DNA of 64,000 nt, from the NCBI GenBank assembly GCA_937900695.1, contig CALCFD010000012.1:1-64000 (forward strand). Reading direction: 5' to 3'. Under the pieces are notes generated by a model. That model was given only the letters and a program-made list of their open reading frames with translations. It was not told the origin of the DNA and made no database searches. Source of the stretch: an uncultured Eubacterium sp. GTDB lineage: Bacteria > Bacillota > Clostridia > Peptostreptococcales > Anaerovoracaceae. Of the stretch, positions 8,067-15,608 are shown one piece after another. Both the position numbers and the translations under genes were made by a program. The first letter of the stretch is position 1, and every line of letters starts with the position of its first letter.

Positions 8067-9371
8067 TTATAAAATATCTATATATTCACCTGCTAGAGCT
8101 TTGTTCATACTTCTTACTGCACAGAATTTACCGCACATTGAACATGAATCATCGTGTTCGGGAGCTCTTTCTTCTCTAATTTTTTTAGCAGTTTCAGGAT
8201 CCATAGCGCATTCCCACTGTTTTTCCCAGTCAAGTTCTCTTCTTGCATCACCCATTTTGTCATCGATTTCACGAGCACCTCTAACTCCTTTAGCAATATC
8301 ACCGGCATGTGCGGCAATTTTAGAAGCCATAATACCCTGCTTAACATCTTCTACATTTGGTAATGCTAAATGTTCTGCTGGAGTTACATAGCATAAAAAT
8401 GCAGCGCCAGCAGCAGCAGCTACAGCTCCACCGATAGCAGATGTGATGTGGTCGTAACCAGGAGCGATATCTGTTACGATAGGTCCAAGTACGTAGAATG
8501 GCGCACCATTGCAGATTGTCTGCTGAACCTTCATATTAGCTTCTATTTGATCTAGAGGAACATGTCCTGGACCTTCTACCATTACCTGTACATCTTTTTC
8601 CCAAGCTCTTTTAGTTAATTCGCCAAGTCTTACTAATTCTTCAATCTGGCAAACATCAGTAGCATCAGCTAGACATCCAGGTCTACAAGCGTCGCCTAAA
8701 GAAATAGTTACATCATATTCTCTACAGATGTCTAAGATCTCATCATAATATTCGTAAAATGGATTTTCTTCTCCAGTCATACTCATCCATGCAAATACTA
8801 AAGAACCACCTCTTGAAACAATATTTGTTTTTCTTTTATGTTTCTTAATCTGGTCAATAGTGTGTCTAGTGATGCCGCAGTGTAGTGTTACAAAATCAAC
8901 ACCATCTTCAGCATGAAGTCTAATTACATCAAGAAAGTCTTTGGCAGTTAATGTTGCTAAATCTCTTTGGTAATGAATAACTGAGTCATATACAGGAACT
9001 GTACCAATCATAGCAGGACATTCGCTAGTTAGCTTTCTTCTAAATGGAATTGTATCTCCGTGAGAAGAAAGGTCCATGATAGCATGAGCTCCCATGTTTA
9101 CAGCTTCCATAACTTTTTTCATTTCTATATCATAGTCTTTGCAGTCTCTTGAAACACCTAAGTTTACGTTAATTTTTGTCTTAAGCATAGAACCAACACC
9201 TTCTGGATCGATGCAATTATGGTTTTTATTAGCACAAATTGCAACCTTTCCTGATGCAACTAGTGGCATTAGTTCTTCTACAGTCATTAATTCTTTTTCA
9301 GCTACAGTTTTAAGTTCAGGTGTTACAATCCCTTTTCTAGCAGCTTCCATCTGTGTTTTATACTCTCTCAT
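8067..9371 (-). CDS. thiC: Phosphomethylpyrimidine synthase ThiC
   Basis: A radical SAM enzyme that converts 5-aminoimidazole ribotide to hydroxymethylpyrimidine phosphate in thiamine synthesis. The 434 residues match the shorter form common in Firmicutes, without the N-terminal extension of the proteobacterial enzyme. The C-terminal [4Fe-4S] motif is CSMCGKFCAVR (CxxCx4C). Also visible are GPGHVPLDQIEAN, LGPIVTDIAPGYDHI and DACRPGCLADATD. AAAGGAGG lies before the ATG. Expression should be controlled by the TPP riboswitch upstream. No other thiamine gene is adjacent. Confidence 0.97.
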   Translation of the reverse strand: MREYKTQMEAARKGIVTPELKTVAEKELMTVEELMPLVASGKVAICANKNHNCIDPEGVGSMLKTKINVNLGVSRDCKDYDIEMKKVMEAVNMGAHAIMDLSSHGDTIPFRRKLTSECPAMIGTVPVYDSVIHYQRDLATLTAKDFLDVIRLHAEDGVDFVTLHCGITRHTIDQIKKHKRKTNIVSRGGSLVFAWMSMTGEENPFYEYYDEILDICREYDVTISLGDACRPGCLADATDVCQIEELVRLGELTKRAWEKDVQVMVEGPGHVPLDQIEANMKVQQTICNGAPFYVLGPIVTDIAPGYDHITSAIGGAVAAAAGAAFLCYVTPAEHLALPNVEDVKQGIMASKIAAHAGDIAKGVRGAREIDDKMGDARRELDWEKQWECAMDPETAKKIREERAPEHDDSCSMCGKFCAVRSMNKALAGEYIDIL

Positions 9372-9391
9372 TTTAATCCTCCTTTAGTTTT

Positions 9392-9512
9392 GGTAGAGTT
9401 AAAACACCGATATATAATCAGTTTTGATTATAACCGGCGCCTTTGATTTAAAAAAATCAATAAGTACTTATACTTTTTATATAGCGATATAAGGTGGTGC
9501 CCCCAATCTACC
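9392..9512 (-). other. Structured element in the thiC leader, between the riboswitch terminator and the start codon
   Basis: In the thiC-sense RNA, the 17 bases at 9496-9512 pair with 9392-9408 with 11 Watson-Crick pairs, four consecutive G-U pairs and two mismatches. Inside this helix lie consecutive small hairpins, each with a four-base loop: 9413-9432 (8 bp), 9443-9460 (7 bp), 9462-9475 (5 bp) and 9477-9492 (6 bp), plus a GGCGCC palindrome at 9436-9441. The G-U pairs exist only in the thiC-sense strand, which favours a folded leader RNA over a DNA-level repeat. I recognise no known RNA family. A degenerate miniature transposable element is the alternative. Confidence 0.4.
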
Positions 9513-9524
9513 GCTTAAGTTTGT

Positions 9525-9564
9525 AAAAATAAAAAAGATGACGATACTTTTTGGTATTGCCATC
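9525..9564 (-). terminator. Expression-platform terminator of the TPP riboswitch
   Basis: In thiC-sense RNA an 11-base stem (9554-9564 with 9537-9547, one mismatch, one G-U) is followed by TTTTTTATTTTT. It lies about 30 bases after the aptamer, as expected for TPP-induced termination. Confidence 0.75.
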
Positions 9565-9593
9565 TAAATGTTCATAAGATATAGGTATATGAT

Positions 9594-9675
9594 TGCATTC
9601 CTACGGTGGCATTATCCACATCAGGTATATGGGTCGAAATTTATTTCCTCTCAGCAATTAAGCTCCCCTAGCATA
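9594..9675 (-). promoter_or_regulatory. TPP riboswitch (THI box) controlling thiC
   Basis: The thiC-sense strand carries the conserved TPP aptamer segments in order: GGGGAGC, GCTGAGAGG, GACCC, ACCTGAT, TGGATAATGCCA and CGTAGGAA. Binding of thiamine pyrophosphate should favour the downstream terminator and reduce thiC expression. Confidence 0.95.
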
Positions 9676-9692
9676 TTTTATTTTACTATATA

Positions 9693-9721
9693 ATTAAACC
9701 ACCTAAATACAATTATGTCAA
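9693..9721 (-). promoter_or_regulatory. Promoter of the thiC transcript
   Basis: On the minus strand TTGACA (9721-9716) and TTTAAT (9698-9693) are 17 bases apart, shortly upstream of the TPP aptamer. Confidence 0.65.
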
Positions 9722-9768
9722 TCTAATAAAAAAATTAAACAGCTAGTTAAAAAATTTCAAACTAATGC

Positions 9769-9797
9769 TTGCAAATGTATAATTCATATGGTATTAT
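9769..9797 (+). promoter_or_regulatory. Promoter of rplS
   Basis: TTGCAA (9769-9774) and TATTAT (9792-9797) are 17 bases apart. A second possible pair, TTTCAA (9755-9760) with TATAAT (9778-9783), also has 17-base spacing. Confidence 0.6.
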
Positions 9798-9803
9798 ATA
9801 CGG

Positions 9804-9874
9804 GTTAGTACGGACGGTCCTCTGCATACACTAAGGTATCAAGAACGTCTTTGAGGAGAGGAGGAGAAATACCA
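9804..9874 (+). promoter_or_regulatory. rplS leader, probably a structured L19 leader
   Basis: A roughly 70-base untranslated leader precedes rplS. It contains TACGGACGGTCCTC and a purine-rich stretch (GAGGAGAGGAGG) that holds the ribosome binding site. TCCTCT in the leader can pair with AGAGGA at the RBS, which would allow feedback by L19, as proposed for L19 leaders in other Firmicutes. The assignment to that RNA family is from memory of its layout and is not certain. Confidence 0.45.
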
Positions 9875-10222
9875 ATGGATATTTTAACTGCAATTACAAA
9901 TGAATATAAGAAAACTGATATTCCTGCATTTAACGTTGGTGATACTGTAAAAGTACACGTTAAAATCAAGGAAGGTTCAAGAGAAAGAATCCAGATTTTC
10001 GAAGGCTTTGTATTAAAGAAACAGAACGGTGGAGTTTCAGAAACTTTCACAGTAAGAAGAATTGCATCAGGGGTTGGCGTAGAAAAGACATTCCCATTGC
10101 ATTCACCAAAAATCGATAAGATCGAAGTAGTTAGAAGAGGTAGCGTAAGAAGAGCTAAACTTAACTACATGCGTGAAAGAACAGGAAAAGCTGCTAAGAT
10201 CAAGGCTGCTAAAGAAAAATAG
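9875..10222 (+). CDS. rplS: 50S ribosomal protein L19
   Basis: A structural protein of the large ribosomal subunit at the 30S-50S interface. The 115 residues equal the usual length. Typical segments are IPAFNVGDTVKVHVKIKEG, RIQIFEGFVLKK, FTVRRIASGVGVEKTFPLHSP and KIEVVRRGSVRRAKLNY. The start at 9875 is chosen over an in-frame ATG-like start at 9851 because GAGGAGAGGAGGAG ends about eight bases before it. A strong terminator follows, so it is a single-gene unit, although rbgA downstream acts in 50S assembly. Confidence 0.97.
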   Translation: MDILTAITNEYKKTDIPAFNVGDTVKVHVKIKEGSRERIQIFEGFVLKKQNGGVSETFTVRRIASGVGVEKTFPLHSPKIDKIEVVRRGSVRRAKLNYMRERTGKAAKIKAAKEK

Positions 10223-10232
10223 AGAGAAATTG

Positions 10233-10260
10233 AAGGGACCTTTTAGGTCCCTTTATTTTT
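10233..10260 (+). terminator. Terminator after rplS
   Basis: AAGGGACC (10233-10240) pairs with GGTCCCTT (10246-10253) across TTTTA, followed by TATTTTT. Confidence 0.85.
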
Positions 10261-10275
10261 GAAAAAGGAGATATT

Positions 10276-11115
10276 ATGTTAGGAACAATAAATTGGTATC
10301 CAGGACATATGAAAAAGACAAGAGAACTAATTCAAGCAAATTTGAAATTAGTTGATATTGTTATAGAAGTGGTTGACGCACGTATTCCACTATCTAGTAG
10401 AAATCCTATTATTGATGAGTTGGTAAAAGGTAAGGATAGAATAATCGTATTAAATAAGAGTGATCTTGCTGATGCTAATGAAAATGAAAAATGGACTGAA
10501 AAATTCAAAGATGATGGATATCATGTTTTGAGTATGAACTGTATGACGGGAACTGGCGTTAAGCAGCTTTTTAAACTTCTAGAATATGTTCAGGAACAGA
10601 AAAACAGTGAGAGAACTCGTAAGAAAAATTTAAGAATTATGATAGTGGGAGTGCCCAATGTAGGTAAATCCTCACTTATAAATAGATTGACTGGTAAAAA
10701 GAGCACTCAAACTGGTGATAGACCAGGAGTAACAAAAGGAAAGCAGTGGCTTACACTTAAAAATGGCATGCAACTATTAGATACACCAGGCATCTTATGG
10801 CCTAAATTTGAAGATCCAAAAGTAGGTATAAATCTTGCGTTTTGTGGATCTATTAAAGATGAAATCATAGCTCAAGATGAACTTTGTTTAGAACTTATTA
10901 CTTGGTTGTGTGAAAATTATCCTAATGAGCTTATGCAACGATATAAGCTTGAAGAACTAGGAGATATGCCAATTGATACAATGGAAATGATAGCTGCTAA
11001 AAGAGGCTTTATTATGTCAGGCAAAAGAATAGACTATGAAAGAACTGCAAGAACTGTTATGGACGAGTTTAGAGCAGGAGCAATAGGTAAAATCACTTTA
11101 GAGGTAGTAAGGTGA
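10276..11115 (+). CDS. rbgA: Ribosome biogenesis GTPase RbgA/YlqF
   Basis: A circularly permuted GTPase needed for late 50S subunit assembly. The motif order is the permuted one: G4 (NKSDL), then G1 (GVPNVGKSSLINRL), then the G2-region Thr in GDRPGVTKGKQW, then G3 (LLDTPGILWP). The N terminus INWYPGHMKKTRE is the YlqF signature. 279 residues is normal. AAAGGAG precedes the ATG. The next gene, rnhB, starts inside its last codons (GTGA overlap), so the two are translationally coupled, an arrangement common in Firmicutes. Confidence 0.95.
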   Translation: MLGTINWYPGHMKKTRELIQANLKLVDIVIEVVDARIPLSSRNPIIDELVKGKDRIIVLNKSDLADANENEKWTEKFKDDGYHVLSMNCMTGTGVKQLFKLLEYVQEQKNSERTRKKNLRIMIVGVPNVGKSSLINRLTGKKSTQTGDRPGVTKGKQWLTLKNGMQLLDTPGILWPKFEDPKVGINLAFCGSIKDEIIAQDELCLELITWLCENYPNELMQRYKLEELGDMPIDTMEMIAAKRGFIMSGKRIDYERTARTVMDEFRAGAIGKITLEVVR

Positions 11116-11768
11116 AAAGAGAAGAGAAGCAGAGATTAAGACTTGAAGAAATGAAGGAATTTGAAAGAAACCTTTATTCACAGGGATATGAATTTGTAGC
11201 AGGTGTCGACGAGGTGGGGAGAGGGCCTCTTGCGGGACCTGTAGTTGCTGCGGCAGTGGTACTACCAAAAGATTTTGAAGTTTTAGGGATTAATGACTCT
11301 AAAAAATTATCAGAGAAAAAAAGAGAGGAACTTTATCCAATAATAAAGGAGAAGGCATTGGCATATGCTATTGGTATAGTAGATAATGAAAAAATAGATG
11401 AAATTAATATTTTAGAAGCTACAAAGATAGCCATGAACGATGCCATAAAAACCTTAGATGAAAAAATGAAAGAAAATTTTAATAGGGGTATAGAGTATGT
11501 CCTTATAGATGCATTGACACTAAAGGATATTGATATACCACAGATGGGAATAGTGAAGGGTGATGCTAAAAGCATTAGCATAGCAGCGGCCTCCATCTTA
11601 GCTAAGGTTACAAGAGATCATTTGATGATAAAATATGACGAAATATATCCTGGATACAGTTTTGCTGCAAATAAGGGATATGGAACCAAAGCACACTACG
11701 AAGGGTTATATGAAAAGGGCATGTGCGCGATTCATAGAAAGACATTTTTAAAGAAATTCAGCGAATGA
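11112..11768 (+). CDS. rnhB: Ribonuclease HII
   Basis: Cleaves RNA in RNA-DNA hybrids and removes misincorporated ribonucleotides. The acidic active site is visible as Asp and Glu in GVDEVGRGPLAGPVVAAAV, followed by NDSKKLSEKKRE and IDALTL, with the C-terminal Asp in TRDHLM. 218 residues is normal. The start is GTG, overlapping the rbgA stop by four bases. metF follows after 16 bases. Confidence 0.95.
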   Translation: MKREEKQRLRLEEMKEFERNLYSQGYEFVAGVDEVGRGPLAGPVVAAAVVLPKDFEVLGINDSKKLSEKKREELYPIIKEKALAYAIGIVDNEKIDEINILEATKIAMNDAIKTLDEKMKENFNRGIEYVLIDALTLKDIDIPQMGIVKGDAKSISIAAASILAKVTRDHLMIKYDEIYPGYSFAANKGYGTKAHYEGLYEKGMCAIHRKTFLKKFSE

Positions 11769-11784
11769 AGGAAGTGAGCGTTAT

Positions 11785-12651
11785 ATGAGAATTAGTGAAA
11801 TTTTAAAAGAAAAGAAGACTTTTTCCTTTGAGGTGTTTCCACCTAAAAATGATAAGCCTATGGAACCATTACTAGAGACATTAGATGAGCTATCTAAATT
11901 TAATCCGGATTTCATCAGTGTTACATATGGTGCTGGCGGCACTAATAAAGGGAGAAACAATGAAGTTTGTAAAGAAATATTAAGTAGAGGGATCACCATG
12001 ATGTCTCACTTTACTTGTATAGGTAATAGCAAGGAGGATGTTCTTGCTAGAGTAAATAGATTTATAGGAATGGGAGGAGAAAATCTTCTTGCACTAAGAG
12101 GAGATCTTCCTGAAGGCTGGGAATGCACTGGTGGAGATTATAAGCATGGGGATGCTTTGATAGAGGCATTAATTAAAAGTTTTCCAAAGCTTTGTGTTGC
12201 TGGGGCATGTTATCCTGAAAAACATATTGAATCATCATCTTTTGATGATGATATTAAGTATATGAAGTATAAGCAAGATAATGGAGCTCAATTTTTTGTA
12301 TCACAGCTTTGTTATGATACAGAGGCATTTGAAAGATTTTTAATACGCTGTGAAAAAGCAGGTATTACAGTGCCTATTATTGTAGGTTTAATGCCTGTCT
12401 TATTTAAAAATGGACTTATTCGCATGACAACTACTAATGGTTGTTTTATACCTTCAGATCTTGCAAAAATTATTGAAAAATATGGAGATGATAAGGAAGA
12501 ATTCAAAAAGGCTGGTAAGGAATATACAAAAGAACTTATGTATAGATATACTAAAATCGGTATAGATGGATTACATATTTATTCACTTAATAAATATAAG
12601 GATTTGTCTGAAATTATAATTGAAAGTGGCATAAGAGATATGTTTAAATAA
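11785..12651 (+). CDS. metF: Methylenetetrahydrofolate reductase
   Basis: A FAD-dependent TIM-barrel enzyme that reduces 5,10-methylene-THF to 5-methyl-THF. The N-terminal motif FSFEVFPPKND, with its catalytic Glu, then ISVTYGAGGTNKG and LLALRGDLPEGWE are diagnostic. The 288 residues match the bacterial catalytic domain. No MetV-type partner is adjacent. With fhs and folD nearby it supplies the methyl branch of one-carbon metabolism, for methionine synthesis or an acetogenic-type pathway. GGAAGTGAG precedes the ATG. Confidence 0.92.
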   Translation: MRISEILKEKKTFSFEVFPPKNDKPMEPLLETLDELSKFNPDFISVTYGAGGTNKGRNNEVCKEILSRGITMMSHFTCIGNSKEDVLARVNRFIGMGGENLLALRGDLPEGWECTGGDYKHGDALIEALIKSFPKLCVAGACYPEKHIESSSFDDDIKYMKYKQDNGAQFFVSQLCYDTEAFERFLIRCEKAGITVPIIVGLMPVLFKNGLIRMTTTNGCFIPSDLAKIIEKYGDDKEEFKKAGKEYTKELMYRYTKIGIDGLHIYSLNKYKDLSEIIIESGIRDMFK

Positions 12652-12662
12652 AAAATTATTCA

Positions 12663-12691
12663 TTGACATAAATGTTTTATTGATATAATAT
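12663..12691 (+). promoter_or_regulatory. Promoter of the ZTP riboswitch-fhs transcript
   Basis: A consensus TTGACA (12663-12668) is followed by overlapping -10 candidates: TATAAT at 12684-12689 (15-base spacer) and TAATAT at 12686-12691 (17-base spacer). Confidence 0.65.
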
Positions 12692-12704
12692 AAAAATAGA
12701 TTAA

Positions 12705-12808
12705 AACTTTGATTACTGACGGATTTTATGTGGATAACCACAAGGAAATCAAAGTTATATGAGCCGACCGTCTGGGCAGTATTTGTATAACAAATACTGC
12801 CCTTTTTT
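12705..12808 (+). promoter_or_regulatory. ZTP (pfl) riboswitch with terminator, upstream of fhs
   Basis: The leader shows the pfl/ZTP aptamer layout: ACTGACGG, a GTGG-AT-AACCAC hairpin, AAGGAAATCAA pairing back to the first strand, and the conserved 3' segment GCCGACCGTCTGGGC. The last bases of the aptamer (GGGC) also begin a perfect 12-bp terminator stem (12774-12785 with 12791-12802) followed by six T residues. ZTP or ZMP binding should therefore prevent termination and switch on fhs when 10-formyl-THF is short. This pairing of aptamer and gene is well known. Confidence 0.9.
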
Positions 12809-12830
12809 ATTAATGAAGGAGGAAAAGCAA

Positions 12831-14507
12831 ATGGGATTTAAATCAGATATAGAAATTGCACAGGAGAATATTCCTGCGAAAATTTTAGACGTTGCCAAGG
12901 AAGCAGGTATTGATGAAAAGTATATCGAGCTTTATGGTAATTACAAAGCAAAAATTGATTATAATATCTTAGAAGAAAGAAAAGATGTTAAAGATGGAAA
13001 ACTAATTTTAGTTACTGCAATTACACCAACAGCAGCAGGAGAAGGTAAAACAACTACTACTGTAGGTTTGGCTGATGGTATGAAAAAAATTGATAAAGAT
13101 GTTTTTGTTGCTTTAAGAGAGCCTTCACTTGGACCTGTGTTTGGTATCAAGGGAGGAGCAGCTGGCGGTGGCTATGCTCAGATTGTACCTATGGAAGATA
13201 TTAACCTTCATTTCACAGGTGATATGCATGCAATTGGTGCTGCAAATAATTTACTTGCTGCAATGTTAGATAATCATATTTATCAAGGTAACACTTTAGG
13301 TATTGATACAAGAAAAATTACTTGGAAAAGATGCGTGGATATGAATGATAGACAGTTAAGAAATGTCGTTAATGGTCTTGGCGGTAGAGTAAATGGTGTT
13401 CCTCGTGAAGATGGATTTGATATTACAGTTGCTAGTGAAATTATGGCAATTTTATGTCTTGCAAAAGATATTGACGATTTAAAAGAAAGAATTTCTAAGA
13501 TTGTTGTTGGATATAACTATGAGGGAAATCCAGTAACAGCTGGAGATTTAAAAGCTCAAGGTGCTATGACAGCTTTACTAAAAGATGCTTTGAAACCTAA
13601 TTTAGTGCAGACATTAGAACATACACCTGCATTTGTACATGGTGGTCCATTTGCTAATATTGCTCATGGATGTAACTCAATTATGGCTACACGTATGGCT
13701 CTAAAAATGGCGGATTATGTTATAACTGAAGCTGGATTTGCTGCTGACTTAGGAGCTGAAAAATTCTTAGATATTAAGTGTCGTATGGCTGGATTAAAAC
13801 CTTCAGCTGTAGTAGTTGTTGCAACTGTTAGAGCTCTTAAAAATCATGGTGGCGTTGCTAAGGAAGATTTAAATAACGAAAATTTAGAAGCTTTAGAAAA
13901 GGGTTTACCAAACTTATTGCAGCATGTTGAAAATATCACACAGGTTTATAAATTACCTTGTGTAGTTGCTATTAATGCTTTTCCAACAGATACTAAAGCG
14001 GAACTAGATTTAGTAGAAGCTAAATGTAAAGAATTAGGTGTAAATGTAGCACTATCAGAAGTTTGGGCTAAAGGTGGCGAAGGCGGTGTAGCTTTAGCTA
14101 AAGAAGTTGTTGAACTATGTGAAAAAGACAATGATTTTGAATTTGCTTACGATGTAGATTTAAGTATTGAAGAAAAAATAGAAGCTATTGCCAAGAAGAT
14201 TTACAGAGCTGATGGAGTTAACTTTACTAAGGATGCTAAAAAGGAAATAGCTGATTTAGAAAAATTAGGATTCGGTAAGATGCCGATTTGTATGGCTAAG
14301 ACTCAGTACAGCTTTTCAGATGATCCAAATCTAAAGGGAGCACCAAGTGGATTTGAAATCACAGTTAAAAAGGTTAAAGTATCTGCAGGTGCAGGATTTA
14401 TTGTAGCTTTAACTGGTGATATTATGACTATGCCAGGTTTACCTAAAGTGCCAGCAGCAGAAAAAATAAATGTAGATAATACTGGTAAGATTTCAGGATT
14501 ATTCTAA
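12831..14507 (+). CDS. fhs: Formate-tetrahydrofolate ligase
   Basis: Makes 10-formyl-THF from formate, THF and ATP. 558 residues, as in other clostridial enzymes. The P-loop is in TPTAAGEGKTTTTVGL, followed by EPSLGPVFGIKGGAAGGGYAQ and INLHFTGDMHAI. The start at 12831 (MGFKSDIEIA) is chosen over an in-frame start at 12759, which lies inside the riboswitch; AAGGAGGAAAAGC precedes 12831. It is expressed alone from the ZTP-controlled promoter and ends at a hairpin terminator. Confidence 0.97.
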   Translation: MGFKSDIEIAQENIPAKILDVAKEAGIDEKYIELYGNYKAKIDYNILEERKDVKDGKLILVTAITPTAAGEGKTTTTVGLADGMKKIDKDVFVALREPSLGPVFGIKGGAAGGGYAQIVPMEDINLHFTGDMHAIGAANNLLAAMLDNHIYQGNTLGIDTRKITWKRCVDMNDRQLRNVVNGLGGRVNGVPREDGFDITVASEIMAILCLAKDIDDLKERISKIVVGYNYEGNPVTAGDLKAQGAMTALLKDALKPNLVQTLEHTPAFVHGGPFANIAHGCNSIMATRMALKMADYVITEAGFAADLGAEKFLDIKCRMAGLKPSAVVVVATVRALKNHGGVAKEDLNNENLEALEKGLPNLLQHVENITQVYKLPCVVAINAFPTDTKAELDLVEAKCKELGVNVALSEVWAKGGEGGVALAKEVVELCEKDNDFEFAYDVDLSIEEKIEAIAKKIYRADGVNFTKDAKKEIADLEKLGFGKMPICMAKTQYSFSDDPNLKGAPSGFEITVKKVKVSAGAGFIVALTGDIMTMPGLPKVPAAEKINVDNTGKISGLF

Positions 14508-14526
14508 TCTAAATATTATATAAATT

Positions 14527-14559
14527 AAGCGTTCTACAGATAAGTGGGACGCTTTTCTT
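14527..14559 (+). terminator. Terminator after fhs
   Basis: AAGCGTTCTA (14527-14536) pairs with TGGGACGCTT (14545-14554), with two G-U pairs, followed by TTCTTT. Confidence 0.7.
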
Positions 14560-14635
14560 TGTATATGCTATTGAAAAATAATAGAATTTGCAATAAAATG
14601 TATCGGTAAGACACAAATAAAGAGGTTTTAATTTT

Positions 14636-15538
14636 ATGAAGAAAAAATCACATATAATAAATATAATTCTGTCAATTATTTTAGGAAGTTTAGGCATCAT
14701 AATGATCATAAATAAAAGTAATTTTATGACAGAAAAAATCATGGGTGGGGCAACAAGTATTTTTGCCATACTCTTTATTATTCTTGGGGTGCTATTGCCA
14801 AAAGACGAAAGAGAATTATCCGAAAAAGAAAGAAAAATTGCTTTAGGTATGATGGCAATTAACAGTGTAACAAATGAAGCTACTGTTAATAGTGTGGCCA
14901 TTGACACTATTTTAGGTAGAAAGAAAATTAAAAGAAGTTGGGAGCCGGTAGCTGTATTTATTGTGGGCATAGTATTAGGAATTATAGGAATATTTGCTAT
15001 TGGCGTGGGTACTGATAATAATAGAAAAATTGCTATAGCTATTATGATAGTTATGGTTTTACTGTTTATTTTTACATTTAGTTGGAAGGTTTTAGACAAT
15101 AAAGAACATTATGGTGAAGCTAAAATAGGTGGAATTTTAATACCTATGGTTATAGTATTAACTATTTTTTCAGCCGCAGGAATTTATGGATGGATAAAAA
15201 CAGAGCATGACTTAAGTAAATCGCCATTGGTGAGAACTACTAAAAAGATAGAAATGAATAAGCAAGAAAATAAAAATCCTAAAGTAAATGTATATACTAT
15301 GGATCAACTGTTTAAGAAAATAAGTAACGACTTTGATAGACAAAAGCTTTATTACAGTTTACAAAATAAAGATGAAGAAAATATAAATTTAATATTATGG
15401 AAAGAAGCGGACGATAAAGTGTATATATATATTCTTAAAAAGATTGATGATAATAGATATCAAATAGACACTTCAATGGTTTCAAACAGCTTAAAATACA
15501 AAGATGTAAAAGGAAAAGAAGATGGAATTATAAAATAA
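14636..15538 (+). CDS. Uncharacterised membrane protein with five predicted TM segments
   Basis: I do not recognise a family. The 300-residue product has hydrophobic segments at about 8-26, 37-57, 102-124, 130-150 and 166-190. A charged stretch (about 60-100, rich in KDERELSEKERK) separates TM2 and TM3. The C-terminal part (about 200-300) is hydrophilic, lysine-rich and lacks cysteines or recognisable motifs. AAGAGG lies before the ATG. The gene stands between the fhs terminator and the FAD oxidoreductase operon, about 70 bases from each, and gives no hint of function. Confidence 0.6.
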   Translation: MKKKSHIINIILSIILGSLGIIMIINKSNFMTEKIMGGATSIFAILFIILGVLLPKDERELSEKERKIALGMMAINSVTNEATVNSVAIDTILGRKKIKRSWEPVAVFIVGIVLGIIGIFAIGVGTDNNRKIAIAIMIVMVLLFIFTFSWKVLDNKEHYGEAKIGGILIPMVIVLTIFSAAGIYGWIKTEHDLSKSPLVRTTKKIEMNKQENKNPKVNVYTMDQLFKKISNDFDRQKLYYSLQNKDEENINLILWKEADDKVYIYILKKIDDNRYQIDTSMVSNSLKYKDVKGKEDGIIK

Positions 15539-15608
15539 AGTAGTTTCATAGATTTGTTAAAAAGGTATAATAATATAAATGTGATTAATAAGAAGGGAGA
15601 TTAACATC

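Noticed and set aside
8062..8391. Plus-strand ORF of 109 codons opposite thiC
   Set aside because: It is a shadow of the highly conserved thiC frame, has no RBS and has a composition unlike real genes here.
9392..9512. Insertion sequence remnant at the thiC leader
   Set aside because: The imperfect ends, lack of a clear target duplication and strand-specific G-U pairs fit a folded RNA better, though a small mobile repeat is not fully excluded.
12759..12830. Upstream start that would extend fhs by 24 residues
   Set aside because: The extension lies in the ZTP aptamer and its terminator; the ATG at 12831 has a strong RBS and matches the family start.
14509..15099. 196-codon minus-strand ORF opposite the membrane protein at 14636
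   Set aside because: It is the reverse complement of hydrophobic codons, has no RBS, and overlaps the fhs terminator. The plus-strand ORF has an RBS and basic start.
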